Below, piece after piece: positions 47,001 to 57,473 of a stretch of 64,000 nucleotides of DNA. Under the pieces are notes generated by a model. It did no database searches. It had not been told where the DNA came from and worked only from the letters and a program-made list of their open reading frames with translations. Origin of the DNA: Whalleya microplaca. Lineage: Eukaryota > Ascomycota > Sordariomycetes > Xylariales > Xylariaceae. Numbering within the stretch: the stretch's first letter is position 1; each line of letters begins with the position of its first letter. The stretch covers positions 399,668-463,667 of the forward strand of contig MU385753.1 in assembly GCA_022497155.1 (NCBI GenBank). Reading direction: 5' to 3'. A program made the translations under genes and the position numbers.

Positions 47001-49772
47001 ACTAACTCGTCTCGTGGCTCTGATTCCAAAAGACTTATTAGACCTGATGTAGTCAGCCAACTCATTAGCGACCAGGTAGGCAACATGATGTTCGATAAAG
47101 ACCGAAATGTCTGGCATAAAGTCAAACCTGCTAGGCCGACATCTAGAGGTGGGAATATTCTTCCCTCTGAGGATAGTGAGGATCCATTCGCTAGCATACC
47201 TGACCTCTCGGTTGATACGGTTAAGGAGACCCGGAACCTCGGATTGGGCGTTCCAGAAAACCTGGGACGCCCTGGGACGGCCTCAAGTGAAGATGCGCCG
47301 TCGCAGAGCACATTGAAGAGACGATCCCCCACAACCCAGGGATCCACCAGGACGAGAAGCGCCACGAGTCACACGAAAGAAACACTCAGGCGAATGAAGC
47401 AGACTTTAGTAGAGACCGCAGTCGAGGACGATGAAGAGATTGAGCATGAGATAACAATCCACGAAGATCGATTGCAAAGGTCTAGTCCCCTGCGACGGAA
47501 AAACCTCACTATTACTTTCTCCTCTCCGATTGCCTCTGTCATACAGGATGTGGCTCACCAGTCGGACAGTGGAAAGGGTGACGAGGAGTCTGGTGTCGTG
47601 GACGAATCAGTGTGCAACATAGCCTCTGGCTCGCAGAAGAGGGGCCGCGATGCCAAGTCCGGTGGGTCCGCCAACGCGTCAACAACCAAGTCGAGATCGC
47701 GCAGTCGTTCTCGAGGTCAGCCGAAAAACTTATCAGTGAAAGGCGAGGCTTTCATCCCAAGACCGGTATCCAGGATTGATGAGCAGGACGAAGACACGGC
47801 CGGCGAGCCCGGTGAGCCCAGCAAGCCCGATGCGTCAGAACAGTGCCAGGTTAGCAACCGGGAAGACTCGACCATCGTGTGCCCTGATGCCGAGGACAAG
47901 CGAAACACGAGCGTGAGTGTGATTATCACCACGCCGGCTCCGACGAAGACCATACCACATTCCGGAACACCGGTTATTGGGCAATACGTGGGTACGTTGT
48001 CGTTGAGTCCCATGTCTGAATTTACCATGCACCAAATCGACCAGCCCTGCGGACTGGAGGTCAGCTATGTAGTTGGCGAGCAGTATCTCGCTACGGGAGA
48101 TGGATCTAAGAAGATTCTATCGAAGGCTGTTCGACACCTTGTCGAGAAGATTACGGAAGTGGAACCATTCGATCCTGATTGGGATACTCTGGATGAACTG
48201 GACATCAGCAACAAGAACTTGACGACACTCCATAGACTGGACGAGTTCTGCGGTAGTGTAGTTACCTTGAATGCTGCGGACAACGCTATCGAACATCTGG
48301 ATGGCGTTCCTCGATGCGTCAGGAATTTGAAGATGACCAGCAATCAGCTGTCCGAGTTGACGGCATGGGGACACTTGATGAACCTGCAGTATGTTGATAT
48401 CTCCAACAATCAGATCAACAGCCTTCACGCTTTCAAGGATTTGGTTCATCTCCGTACCCTCCGCGCCGACAACAACCAGATCACCAGTCTGGACGGAATC
48501 AAGCTACACGACAGCTTACAGGTTCTACGCGTGAGGGGCAATCTCATCGAAGACGTGAATCTCGACGGCACGCGAATGGGTCGCCTGACCGAACTAGACC
48601 TAGAGGGCAACCAAATCACCTCGCTCCAGTGCCTGGAGCAGCTCCCCTGCCTCTCCCTCCTCAACCTCCAGCACAACCGCCTATCCTCCTTCGCCCCGAG
48701 CCCCGACTTCATCATCCCCAACATCCAATACCTGAAGCTCGCGCGCAACGACCTGACGAGCCTGGACCTGTCGCCCTTCCCCTCGCTCCGCCTCCTGCTC
48801 GCGGACCAGAACCAGCTCACGGCCGTGACCGGCTTCGCCGCCTGCCGCCGGCTCGACACGCTCTCGCTGCGCTCGCAGCAGCACGACGCGCCCCTCGACG
48901 CCGGCGCGCTGCTGTCCGCCGCCTACGAGGTCCGCAAGGTCTTCCTGTCCGGCAACGCGCTGGGCCGCAGCCTCGACCGCCTGCGCCTCGACCTGCTCAA
49001 CCTGCAGTACCTCGAGCTGGCCAACTGCGGGCTGCGGACCCTGCCGCGCGGCCTCGGGCTGCTGCTGCCGAACCTGCGCGCGCTCAACCTCAACTTCAAC
49101 GCGCTCGAGGAGCTCGAGCCGCTGCGGTTCATCCCGCGGCTCAAGTATCTGTATCTCGCCGGCAACAGGATCGCGAATGCCGCGCGCGCGGTTGATGTCC
49201 TGGGCGGCTTCCCGCACTTGGCGCGCTTGGACCTCAGGGATAATCTGACTACGCATGGGTTCTACGCGCCGGTGCAGCAGCCCATGCCGTCCGCCTCCAC
49301 GTCTGATGAAGGTGATGGCAAGGGCAGGGGTAAAGGCGAGGGAAAGTGGGTTACGGGCAGTGGTGACGGCGCGGGCTTCTTCATGCTCCCCGACGCCGAC
49401 CCCGAGCGCGACTGGCAGTTCGCGCGGCGCGCGGACCTGCGCACGCGCATGCGGCGCCGGCTGCACGAGCGGTTTGTCCTGGAGGCGTGTCGGCGGCTGC
49501 GCGTGCTCGACGGCCTGCCGACCGCGGGGATCGAGGTCGAGAGGCGGGACGCCGTGTACGATGCCCTGGTTGCCAGCGGGATTTACATGAAGGAGAAGCC
49601 TGCGGGGGAAAATGTGGAGGAAGCTGAGGAGGAAGATGGAGGACAAGGGGAAGAAATGGATGAAGGGAAAGGAGAAGAAATAGGGGGAGAGAAAGGGGGA
49701 GAGAACGGGGAAGAGAACGGGGAAAATAAGGAGGAAGCCGCTGCCAAGAAAGAAGCAGAGATCCCGCGGTAG
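44046..49772 (+). CDS. cdc11: Septation initiation network scaffold, leucine-rich repeat protein (Cdc11/Nud1 type)
   Basis: Predicted spindle-pole-body scaffold that recruits the septation/mitotic-exit kinases. A single 1908-residue exon starting at the ATG in CCGTCATGGCG. The N terminus has MAHAWLDSLSEDWV and the family block ENIPEWKRRLVYGELNYGESKDLFS (about 140-165). A long disordered Ser/Arg/Glu-rich middle follows, with RQEDPELADRLKMYEEELSELGG as a short coiled coil. From about residue 1378 there are LRRs of the SDS22-like class (LDELDISNKNLTTLHRL, NLQYVDISNNQINSL, LTELDLEGNQITSL, LKYLYLAGNRI) to about 1725. After an LRR cap (ERDWQFARRADLRTRMRR, RLRVLDGLPTAG) comes a low-complexity Glu/Gly/Lys tail. 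Third-position GC rises abruptly from about 48600. It is longer than the yeast proteins, but this is usual in filamentous fungi. Confidence 0.92.
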   Translation: MAHAWLDSLSEDWVSQPRSENSQIQLPSLTSSTRPDPSHDNKPSRGPVSRIPRVCDAARAASRRSQQLAHDSSAQILSERSSNDINIRGLQRDPSKFSPLLKKSQRGRYFSRSASASTSASVVHDTVQHKVSQSASPTKTKENIPEWKRRLVYGELNYGESKDLFSSAGTGLENMFRPPVEADSPADETLEENGGYAPNETTLPSSPPPYLRHAQPEAQADETEDQFMDESSIRHAAPQPRPVVFRRIEDDTEDFSPEGNSTFEERHDSQDVGTNEPSNNSISSLQANQHLDASRKTSGQSDRRNEDLSPILISRHNSGDGKVSFTPVELPAQQLRKRLEKLRRNQMLIDAEFDSDQDQEPATARSGSQKFDTTDDYVKNGGFLNLQRGGRSAEDSFRRRPLSPPLHIDTSEMLPESSLQASTPKQFPTVRVERYASADRNNDPQSPKSPVLPRAPHPSPEKRLQPPSGHNGSPLKLFGPYDTFTNQTLLRRISQFEDQMTEGPSRAAQDESIAFSAQEAPSHSEYIQGRGPESHLSKARQVSHDYQETIDAVNTFGSGELDGYEFSEDLTMNSVDRSHYTDKENVAPRDRLTVPSQAVKFDLHRAFPAEDESLFIQRRRHKSNTSISSRHALPVSMTFSSSRPQSSSHPTAPIHYIVQATPKRDSLESKRPRSSPSKDPTPKRRRTLHRSDIAYGLEDGRVTIESVQSSHRTMQSAIVRERIDNHHNNFQQIADPRTLASRQILRPRSPTPSQKSSVTRDRQPPMSLDFDRSKASARARESDISVQDFAADGSRKTSMKTQDFFDAAEEIMAMIRSKARLNNDLGSVEESRVESAERCSPNETGGYEESFQESTKEPFSRPPSREGAPIIRMPVRQEDPELADRLKMYEEELSELGGIISSSMHSLGRARKIAHEANHLNEAAQQSSRFEETQPSALDEQEVISDLPNVRISRNPDKPELVDNGAEFPSNRSRSSGNSTGRSIPTNSSRGSDSKRLIRPDVVSQLISDQVGNMMFDKDRNVWHKVKPARPTSRGGNILPSEDSEDPFASIPDLSVDTVKETRNLGLGVPENLGRPGTASSEDAPSQSTLKRRSPTTQGSTRTRSATSHTKETLRRMKQTLVETAVEDDEEIEHEITIHEDRLQRSSPLRRKNLTITFSSPIASVIQDVAHQSDSGKGDEESGVVDESVCNIASGSQKRGRDAKSGGSANASTTKSRSRSRSRGQPKNLSVKGEAFIPRPVSRIDEQDEDTAGEPGEPSKPDASEQCQVSNREDSTIVCPDAEDKRNTSVSVIITTPAPTKTIPHSGTPVIGQYVGTLSLSPMSEFTMHQIDQPCGLEVSYVVGEQYLATGDGSKKILSKAVRHLVEKITEVEPFDPDWDTLDELDISNKNLTTLHRLDEFCGSVVTLNAADNAIEHLDGVPRCVRNLKMTSNQLSELTAWGHLMNLQYVDISNNQINSLHAFKDLVHLRTLRADNNQITSLDGIKLHDSLQVLRVRGNLIEDVNLDGTRMGRLTELDLEGNQITSLQCLEQLPCLSLLNLQHNRLSSFAPSPDFIIPNIQYLKLARNDLTSLDLSPFPSLRLLLADQNQLTAVTGFAACRRLDTLSLRSQQHDAPLDAGALLSAAYEVRKVFLSGNALGRSLDRLRLDLLNLQYLELANCGLRTLPRGLGLLLPNLRALNLNFNALEELEPLRFIPRLKYLYLAGNRIANAARAVDVLGGFPHLARLDLRDNLTTHGFYAPVQQPMPSASTSDEGDGKGRGKGEGKWVTGSGDGAGFFMLPDADPERDWQFARRADLRTRMRRRLHERFVLEACRRLRVLDGLPTAGIEVERRDAVYDALVASGIYMKEKPAGENVEEAEEEDGGQGEEMDEGKGEEIGGEKGGENGEENGENKEEAAAKKEAEIPR

Positions 49773-51744
49773 GGCTGCGAGGACAGCTTCGCCTGAGCTA
49801 AAGCTTCCTCCCCATCCCACCCTTTTTCTTTTTTCTCCCCCTTCCTCGGGGATCTACTCCGTGCCAGCCTGCCCCTTGGGAGTAGGTCTAGGCACGGGTG
49901 GTTTTGTACAGTATATATACCCGGCACGGCCGGACTCGCGGGTGTGCGGGTGCGTGGTTGGGCGGGCGTCTTGGTTTTGTGTGTTGTGTTTGTGTTGTGG
50001 TATTAGGCATTCGGTACTCAGCTGGTTGGACTGAACCCGTGGATGGGTGGCTGGATTGGCGGATGGCTGGAGGGATGACTGCATGGGGGTAGGGGGAGGG
50101 CAAGGGATTGTGGAAGATATACACTACGCACGGAACGGAACGGAAAGGAAGGGAGGTTACTGGCGTCTGTGCTTATATCCGGTTATCAGTGTAGGATTAT
50201 AGGGGTGACATAGGTAGTACGTGCTTGCTTGCGTGTTTATACCGCACGGCAGGGCACGGCACGGTATGGCATGGCATTCTGTGGTATGGTATAGCATGGT
50301 ATGCATGGTATGGTATTATAGCGTGGGCACGCTGGTAATGAGAGATGAATATATTGAACTTATTTCTATGCAACGTCCATGCGTGTGTAAGTGCTACGTT
50401 CAAGTTAAAGTGAAAAGTGAAGGTAGGTGGAATGGAGTGAGGGTTTGAGGGTTTGAGGGTCTGTAGAAGTGGTAGTGGTGGGTTTGGTAGATGTGCTGTT
50501 CGTATCGTCATAGTTTACTCAGGGTGCTAGGAAACTCAGGCAGGTGTATATGAGGAATATATATTCGGATGATATGAATCTTCCGTTAACTCTCTGTGAG
50601 CATCGACTATGGAATTCTCTAGCAACCTCCACACATTTAAAAAACACGACAGCATATCAAGTCATAATGCATTCCTAGGCCGTCGCCCCCCTCACATTCT
50701 TCACGACTGTTGCGCAAGCCGCTAATACTAGCTAAGATCCTCGATAGGTGGACAGAAACGTCGAGACCTTCAGGCCGTAGACGGGCTCGGTAAGATGTGG
50801 GATATTGTCAGTGACTCCGTATATATCTTTGTAACACCCATATTTGAGCAGCTAAAGTGGAACTTTCGACAACGGGGTTTCAAGGACTGCTAGAGAGACG
50901 ATCTACCGTGTCCATCTGATTGGCACAAGGGCTGCCCGGTTCCTAAGGGGACAACCCAGTTTGTTGCGTAAGCTCAAGTTCTATCATCTGTGGCTTAGTA
51001 GGGTATGAACAGGCTTGCTGGCCTTTTCCCGGGGTTAGATCGGCGCGTGTCAGAAGTCTCATGGCTACGGACATAGTAATAAGCCGATGAGATGGCGATG
51101 TGCTTAGCTGCTTCCAGATACTATTTTGGGCGGTTATATATATATCGCGAAGTCTGCACTTAATATAGGGACAATCTTGCCTTATGTCAGTACGCCGTAT
51201 GTGAAATGGAAAAATGTTTTCATGACTGAGGTTTAGCATGGAGGGACAGGCTCGAGTTTAAAGATCACCCGGAACGCGATCACACGGAGCAGAATTCTCG
51301 AGGCAAGACGCGGCAAGGCGTCGTGGAACAATGCCGGCACATGTGGAAGTACAAGTCTGTATCAGCCACGTAGGCATCCTAGGCTAAGCTCATACAATGA
51401 ATTTCAATAATGCCATCCACCTGCGACTATTTGGTGTAAACTCTCTACGTATGCATTTGTGTACTACATAAGTAATAGGTCTTATCGTGCTGCAAAGCCA
51501 AGCTAATCGCATACTACAAATATGACACGCCCGTAGTCCGGTTCCACCTTGATTCGCTTGATCTCAATATCCTGAGAATATTTATGTATGACACCCTGAG
51601 CAGAAGTAATAGGCAGATCCCATCCCATCCACCTTTTCAGCCTATCGAAATACCAGAACCCAACAAGTTAGATCATCAATCTGGGATCCAGGGGCGACTA
51701 GGCTTATAGGCTTCCAAGCTTTCAACATGTAGTTCGTAGATCCT
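49773..51744. other. Intergenic, no gene seen
   Basis: The 3' flank of the Cdc11-like gene. It contains GGCAT/GGTAT-rich degenerate short repeats at about 50245-50325. Beyond 50.6 kb the sequence is ordinary non-coding with no supported frame. Confidence 0.5.
50245..50325. repeat. Degenerate GGTAT/GGCAT pentamer repeats
   Basis: Repeated CACGG then TGGTA/TGGCA pentamers on the plus strand in the 3' flank of the Cdc11-like gene. Confidence 0.7.
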
Positions 51745-52747
51745 ATGTTGTTTGGTAATATGCCTGAACAGTCAGCAGTCTCGAGAATTCCTGGAGTTTT
51801 GGGCAGTGCCTTGATGTGTTGTATTGCTTTGCCATATTACCGCTTCTTTTGCCACAATACACTTCATCCAATCATATCTATTGCAAAGTCAATCGAGCTA
51901 GGTAGGAATGAAGAGGAAATTCGTCATAAGCTCTCTGTATGGGAAGATCGAAAACTATATGAGTTGCACTTCATCCAAATTGTTGTAACAGACGTTCTCA
52001 TTGTAGCCGACTTTACTTTTTAGCTGACGAGATCTTGTTTAGGGCACACTCCTTTCGGGGGCAGTCATAGGATGCTTCTCTTGGGCCCCTCGAGAACAGG
52101 AACATTAGGTAAGTCACAGTTGAATAATAACATGTAGCTACGTGTTATACTAGAAAACCATCTAAATCTTTTGATATGGAATGAAACCCACTGACCTTTT
52201 ATTTGAATACCTAGCTCGGGCCAGGATCATTGTTTTCCTGTCCTGTTTTATCTCCATTCGCAATCCTTCTATCCTCCTCGCAAGCTTTCATTGTGTTCGC
52301 AGTCAAAGCTTCCCCATCCCTCATATTTCATTCCGACGGGATTGGGATGATAGGTTATGTCCGAAAGGACAGCAATGGCAAACGCAGTCTCACCTCGGCC
52401 AGTGACACAATAAAATGCAAGCACGTGACTGAACGAGAAACACGGGTTGATATTAGATGGAATATGGTTTACACCTGGTAAGCACCAGTGATGCTATTCT
52501 CATACGTTACATTCTTCATGGGCATCGCGATATATATCACAACACCGTTATACACAAATGATATCTCACTAGGGGGCCAGCCAGTGAGTCCATAATACCC
52601 CTGCTTTCAGACTCAACTTAACCATGCTACAGGCAGCGACTTTTATTCCTTGTCACGTTTTCTCTATCAGCAGCTGTGGTTGCGTGGTGCTCATTTTGGG
52701 CCTATAAATGTATATATCTTGGCGAGCCCCAAGGGGATAACCTCTGA
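51745..52747 (+). pseudogene. Four-exon membrane-protein pseudogene with in-frame stops
   Basis: Four blocks separated by consensus introns read as a fungal multi-pass membrane protein. Block 1 (51745-51984) ends RKLYELHFIQIV. Block 2 (52043-52108) reads GTLLSGAVIGCFSWAPREQEH then TAG, which touches a GTAAGT donor. Block 3 (52225-52583) has FAILLSSSQAFIVFAV, IRWNMVYTW, then TAA at 52479-52481, and continues APVMLFSYVTFFMGIAIYITTPLY. Block 4 (52637-52747) has RLLFLVTFSLSAAVVAWCSFWAYK to a TGA. Introns are 58, 116 and 53 bp. The join of blocks 2 and 3 does not keep frame. Both internal stops are what RIP would give (TGG to TAG, CAA to TAA). The family is one I know only as uncharacterised integral membrane proteins. 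Confidence 0.72.
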
Positions 52748-54884
52748 TCACTATCTTAAACGACAGATAGTAATTGGGGATCTTGTGTGTTACTTCCGCA
52801 GAGAAGCCAAGGAAAAAAGTTGGCGAATATTTATGTACCTTTCATAACACCCTTATGCTAGAGCGAGCTATGAGCATAAGTAGGTTCAAGTGAAAGGTAA
52901 AACTGATCAAGCAGTAGGTTTAGGATGTACTTATTTATCTATATATACCATGCCTCTGTATCAAGTGTGAAGTAACACGTGAATATTTGAACGGAGCTTT
53001 GATAGAATACATTTAAATATAATGATACCATGTGGATATTGGATTGATGTACTCAACCATTAGATTCTTGAATCTATTTGAATACATTCACCCTATGACT
53101 CTTTGTAATACGTATATTCTCTTGAATTGTATGTTGATTCGAGTTTCAAGAAGTAGTAGTGTACGAAGGATCTCGTGAGCAACATTATATATATACGAGG
53201 TAGCTATGACTAAGCCTTAAGAAAGTATCTTCTAATTAACTCTGGGTTTTAAAATTATATGTATCTATACATTTCTGTAATGTAATATATGAACTAAGAA
53301 TCATTATACCAAGTTTGTACAGTTTAGCAGCTAATAAATTACATAGTCGTCGATAAGAGTGTGAGTAAGTATACCTCACCTTAGTACTTGCGGCTCACCA
53401 AACACTACTATGATATATGCAGACGTAGCCTCGTATACATGCTGGTGTTTCTACGCGTAGTAATAGACAAACCTATGTTTCTGGGTTCGATATCAGCCTG
53501 ACGACAATGTCATCTGATCGCCGGTCAAGCCACCATTTCACTATTGTCATATGGTAAATCTAGCCACCATTCCACCAACCACTAAAGCAGTTGATGACAT
53601 GTTACTGAAGAGATCTCATAATGTACCTGGTACTGAAATAGATTCAGCGTTGTAAATTTCATTTCTATTGGCTGCGGCTGGGAGCTTCGAAACCATCTGT
53701 AATGTAGCCCCGAACGGCACAGTCCACAACCTTAAAACTGCCTGGGTGGCATCCATACAGGTCCAAGGGTCCTACCAAGCACCATGTTTCTACAGTACAC
53801 TTCAGGGAATTTAGCGAACGAGTTAAGTGCATATATTGGAGGGGCATAAGCCGTAGCAGGTTTGCCGATAGGCTTGCATAATATCGAAAAGCCGCTTACG
53901 ATATAAGCTCGGCGTGAAGCCTGATCGGCTAGCCCAGAGTGCCCTATCTAAAAAGCAAATAATATATATAAATTGAAACCAAAATCGTACTTTTTCGTAT
54001 TATAGGGAGGTGGGTAGGACAAATTTCGATACGACGTCGGGTCGTAAATGCCCCTGAAGTTGTTGGTGTAGAAGGAAGAAGCGGTGTGGGGCCCTATTGG
54101 TCTGTAGGACCCCTCAACTATGTTATGGCGCCGTCCGTCAGATCGGAAATCAAATTGTGTAGCGGCCATTCGGCGATGCGCAAATGGGTACGGGGCTCCG
54201 CGTCAAAATACTACGTAAGGCAGGCTACGCCCAAGAAAAGTTGCAACACACTGTTGCCATTGGTCCGTGGCTAGGTGAAGGTCTCAGCTGCGGTCGGTAT
54301 TAGAAGTTTTACGAACGCCAGGAAAGCAGTTGGCTTGATACAAATCTCGGTGTGCTATCTCTCCTGGCTCGTTACATGCAGGAATTGCTTCTCTCGCCCA
54401 TCTTTCCCTATCGCAGACATCCTGTAATACCCACTTCTGCTGTGATGGATTGCCATCTGGTATGCAGTTGCTGCTGCGCAGATATCAGGTATGTTATTTG
54501 GCTTATTCGGATGGTGACGCTTATCTTCCCTCCGATCAATCACCGGGTCATAAAACGTCTTCACATCAAGGTTTAGGTACATCCTAATAGGTAGATCTAG
54601 ATTCAAATGTTTAATGACATAAGTAAATCTCCGTGGTTAACTCCGATACTACTTGGCAGCTATGCTTTCCAAGCTATTGTTAAGTGTTAGATTGGGAGGG
54701 AGGCTGAGTAGTGGCAAAAAGGTTGCATTAGAAGTGGAGGATCTTCTAAGCTACCTAGCTACTGGAATTCATCTAATTAGGTGTGGGGGCACAGATCACC
54801 CCTGCACTATCCAATCAAGTCCTTATATGTACCTATACTATTACCAACAGCTAGAATCACAGAGATGATGACAAGGCAATGCTT
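52748..54884. other. AT-rich intergenic, no gene seen
   Basis: Short frames such as 53665-53847 minus and 54355-54606 minus have no recognised domain. The sequence resembles relic DNA near the RIP-affected region but keeps normal CA/TG dinucleotides. Confidence 0.45.
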
Positions 54885-55914
54885 TCATTGACCATTAATT
54901 TCCCAAGTCGAAGGCAAAATGACCTGTTCAGTTGTGTGCCTCTCGAGGCTCCATTCTTCAATAGAGTCCCACTTCACACATACTGAGCTGGAATTGGACA
55001 TGGTTGTTGGTTTGCTTGGGGTTAGGGACTCCCATGAGAATGTATACATCCCAGTATTTCCATGGCACATTATAGTGATGCGGAGAGTCTCAAGGCAATG
55101 ATCTTGAAAATGTTACTGTCAATGGTTTTAGCTATATTATATGGGACACCGGCTGAGGCTTACCAAGATGGTTTTGAAGATATGTTTCTTGTGCTTCTGT
55201 AAGATTGTGGTAATACTTGTCTCGATAGAGGTACAAACGAAGCGCTTTCTATGTGAAGTTAGTAGATATAGGATGGTCTTGGTCTAAATGCTAACCAAGC
55301 AATGGAGCTCGTGGTATACGCCGATCATAGCAAGATAGCCTCCACTAGGCAGCTTCACGCCGTTCTCTAGATATTCTCCAGCTTTTAGAAGCTCTTCGCG
55401 ACTGGCTGCAAAGTACATTGCTTTACATATGTTAATGACTGCTTTCATCTATACGACAAAAGAAAAAAAAAGCTTACGTGAGAGAAGATTGTCCCATGCC
55501 CTCTCTTTCTCTGCTGTGGGATATCCGGAGTAAACGCTACTCTGATGATGTTTTAATGCGTGATCATCACTGATGTGATATTGAATAGAGCTTTGAATGG
55601 GTGCTTCGAAATTTTAGTAGATGAGCGAGTGACTTGAAGGATTGGAATGTCTGCGTACACCAACTAGCTCCCTCAGGGATTGTACAGCCATTCTCTTGAC
55701 GGCCCTGGTACCAAAACATTGCTACAAGAGCAACAAGAACCAAATGTAGCAGGAAAAGATATCCCTCGATACAGTAGTTGACTCGGTTTATATTACCTGT
55801 ATTTGTTGTCGACGATTGCGTTCGTGTGATATCATATTCACCTGACAGGCGAAGGTGCTCTTCCTCATCTGTCAAGACTTTGTCTCTCGTAAATAGAGAT
55901 GAAAATAAAGACAT
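54885..55914 (-). CDS. UstYa-like oxidase (DUF3328), membrane-anchored
   Basis: UstYa-family proteins oxidise or cyclise peptides in fungal RiPP pathways and occur in other secondary-metabolite clusters. I read exons 55914-55659, 55603-55478, 55405-55296, 55248-55164 and 55102-54885, giving 264 residues, with introns of 55, 72, 47 and 61 bp, all phase-consistent and several with CTACTAA-type branch points. One transmembrane helix spans about 47-69 (YCIEGYLFLLHLVLVALVAMFWY) after a cytosolic N terminus. The region EKERAWDNLLSPSREELLKAG and VKLPSGGYLAMIGVYHELHCL contains the first HxxHC motif (H159-H162-C163). The exon 4-5 join gives HLDHC (H191-H194-C195), the second, followed by LETLRITIMCHG. 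Both metal-binding motifs are intact, so the gene looks functional. It is divergent from a small secreted-peptide gene 455 bp away. Confidence 0.9.
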
Positions 55915-56369
55915 AGTGTAGGGGCAACTTCTTATTGAACAGCACTAGCCGTGAAAGTTACCGAAGGTGAAAAAAAAAAAGAAGAACTTGAAAGAAATAC
56001 CAAAGCTGAATGCAAGGTTGGTGGATAGGTAAGTAGAGAATAGTGGGATAGCAAGCTAACGCACCCCAAGACATGTGTTCGTGCCTACCTTTGAAGTTTA
56101 CATGTTGATCCCCCAGTAACATGCCATGAACTTACTCCTATATATGGCACTGATGTTACATTGCATATTAGCACCTCCGTTATGGGGACCAGGGACATAT
56201 AGCTCTGGTTGTTGGCCAAGAATAGGGAATGACAGTAAAGGCATATGAATATAAATAGAGACAAGTCCTCCCAGAAATCAAACTCGAATTCAGACAACAT
56301 TAAATACAAATCACCTATCTATCCAGCATCGAACCATCAGTCCTATCTACACTTGAATCCATCATCATC
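55915..56369. promoter_or_regulatory. 455-bp divergent region between UstYa-like and small-peptide genes
   Basis: The starts at 55914 (minus) and 56370 (plus) face away from each other. An A13 run lies close upstream of the UstYa-like gene (about 55970-55982). Shared regulation is inferred from orientation only. Confidence 0.45.
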
Positions 56370-56585
56370 ATGCACTCGATCAAGGTGATGCTCGCAGCGC
56401 TGACCCTCACTATTGGGCTAGCACTGGCTGCCCCAACGTCTAATGGCATGCTTAAAATTAATCCGCTGGTTATACATATCTAACAGAAGCTAGAAATGCG
56501 TGACAAGCATTCCGCCAACTGCCCCGAGGGCTTAGATGCTGACAGCCCACTCCCCGAGGGCGTCAATATCGACGACTGTGTCTGA
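56370..56585 (+). CDS. Small secreted peptide, possible RiPP precursor
   Basis: ATG 56370 opens a classic signal peptide (MHSIKVMLAALTLTIGLALA, then APTSN). Read unspliced, the frame stops after 37 codons. A 48-bp intron 56446-56493, with GC (not GT) donor GCATGC, branch CTAAC and acceptor TAG, joins it in frame to EMRDKHSANC and on to TGA 56583-56585, giving 55 residues. The mature part has two Cys and an internal repeat, PEGLDAD and PEGVNIDD. No family is recognised. The adjacent UstYa-like gene suggests a precursor of a modified peptide, but there are no Kex2-type KR-flanked repeats as in ustiloxin-type precursors. It may also be an ordinary small secreted protein. The unusual donor may mean the intron is no longer spliced. 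Confidence 0.55.
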
Positions 56586-57430
56586 AGACGATTGCCCACA
56601 ACGCACAATGAATTAAGGGATATTTCTGTTGAGAAGGTCAATTTGGATTTGATGCTGGAGTGTTAAATGCTTTCAAGGAAGTCAAAGTCATAGTTGTTTA
56701 CCCAATTGACTTTTTCCATTACAAATACTCTTAACATAGAGCTACTCGTCTATCTACTCCGTTCGTATCGTGATTATGTGCTTTGTGACATAACATGCGC
56801 TAGATATTTATCCTGATGGCTTTCCAATTTACAAGATCATAGCTCTATGTCATTCTCTCACTGCTCCCCTGTCATGACCAGGCGGGATACTGTAGTTTTC
56901 GTCAACCTACGTAGCTTGTCTCAAACTGGAAAGTGGGACAGTGAGTAATCACATGCGCCATGGATAGAAGGACAAAGCGCAGTCCACGCAGCCGCCGTTC
57001 TCAGTTCCATTTGCACATAAAGGTAAAAGCCCTGAGTAGCAATATGATGTTGGTCGCATTGCAGCGACGCAGCAGTGTCTATGGCTGGGGATCCAACGGA
57101 GATAGCCTTGTACACAAGGAATGGAGAGGACAGAAGAATCATGAGCAACCCGAACCTACCGTTGGCGATTCAACATGTGACCATGTGGGTCAATTTACGC
57201 TTGATACATGCCGATACATCTGGTTTCTACCAATGCTATTTGTTCAAGGCTCATATGGTAATCCATACCTATAATAATCACCAAGCAAGATTCCTAACAT
57301 CAACAAGGAGAGTGAGGTCAGTGTGTCAGTGTCCAACAGGTTGCCGAATCTTACCGCGGGGGTGGGGGAGGAGGCGAAATAGCCATAGCAAGTACAAGGT
57401 ATTCGGAAGAGAATTGTTATTTCAATAGTA
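56586..57430. other. Intergenic, no gene seen
   Basis: Two overlapping frames on opposite strands (56921-57148 minus and 56960-57428 plus) have no recognised content. Base composition is normal here and drops to AT-rich beyond about 57.6 kb. Confidence 0.45.
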
Positions 57431-57473
57431 GCCTATTTTAATAATATATAAAAGTACACGGCAAAATCTCTCA

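Noticed and set aside
48629..49195. 188-codon and 379-codon frames (plus and minus) in the LRR region
   Set aside because: They are by-products of very GC-rich codons, where stops are rare in every frame.
52478..52492. GTAAGC at the TAA of the membrane pseudogene as a genuine intron donor
   Set aside because: Hydrophobic coding text of the same family resumes immediately after the stop, so there is no room for an intron there.
53470..53520. GGGTTCGATATCA resembling a tRNA box B
   Set aside because: No matching box A or cloverleaf at the right distance.
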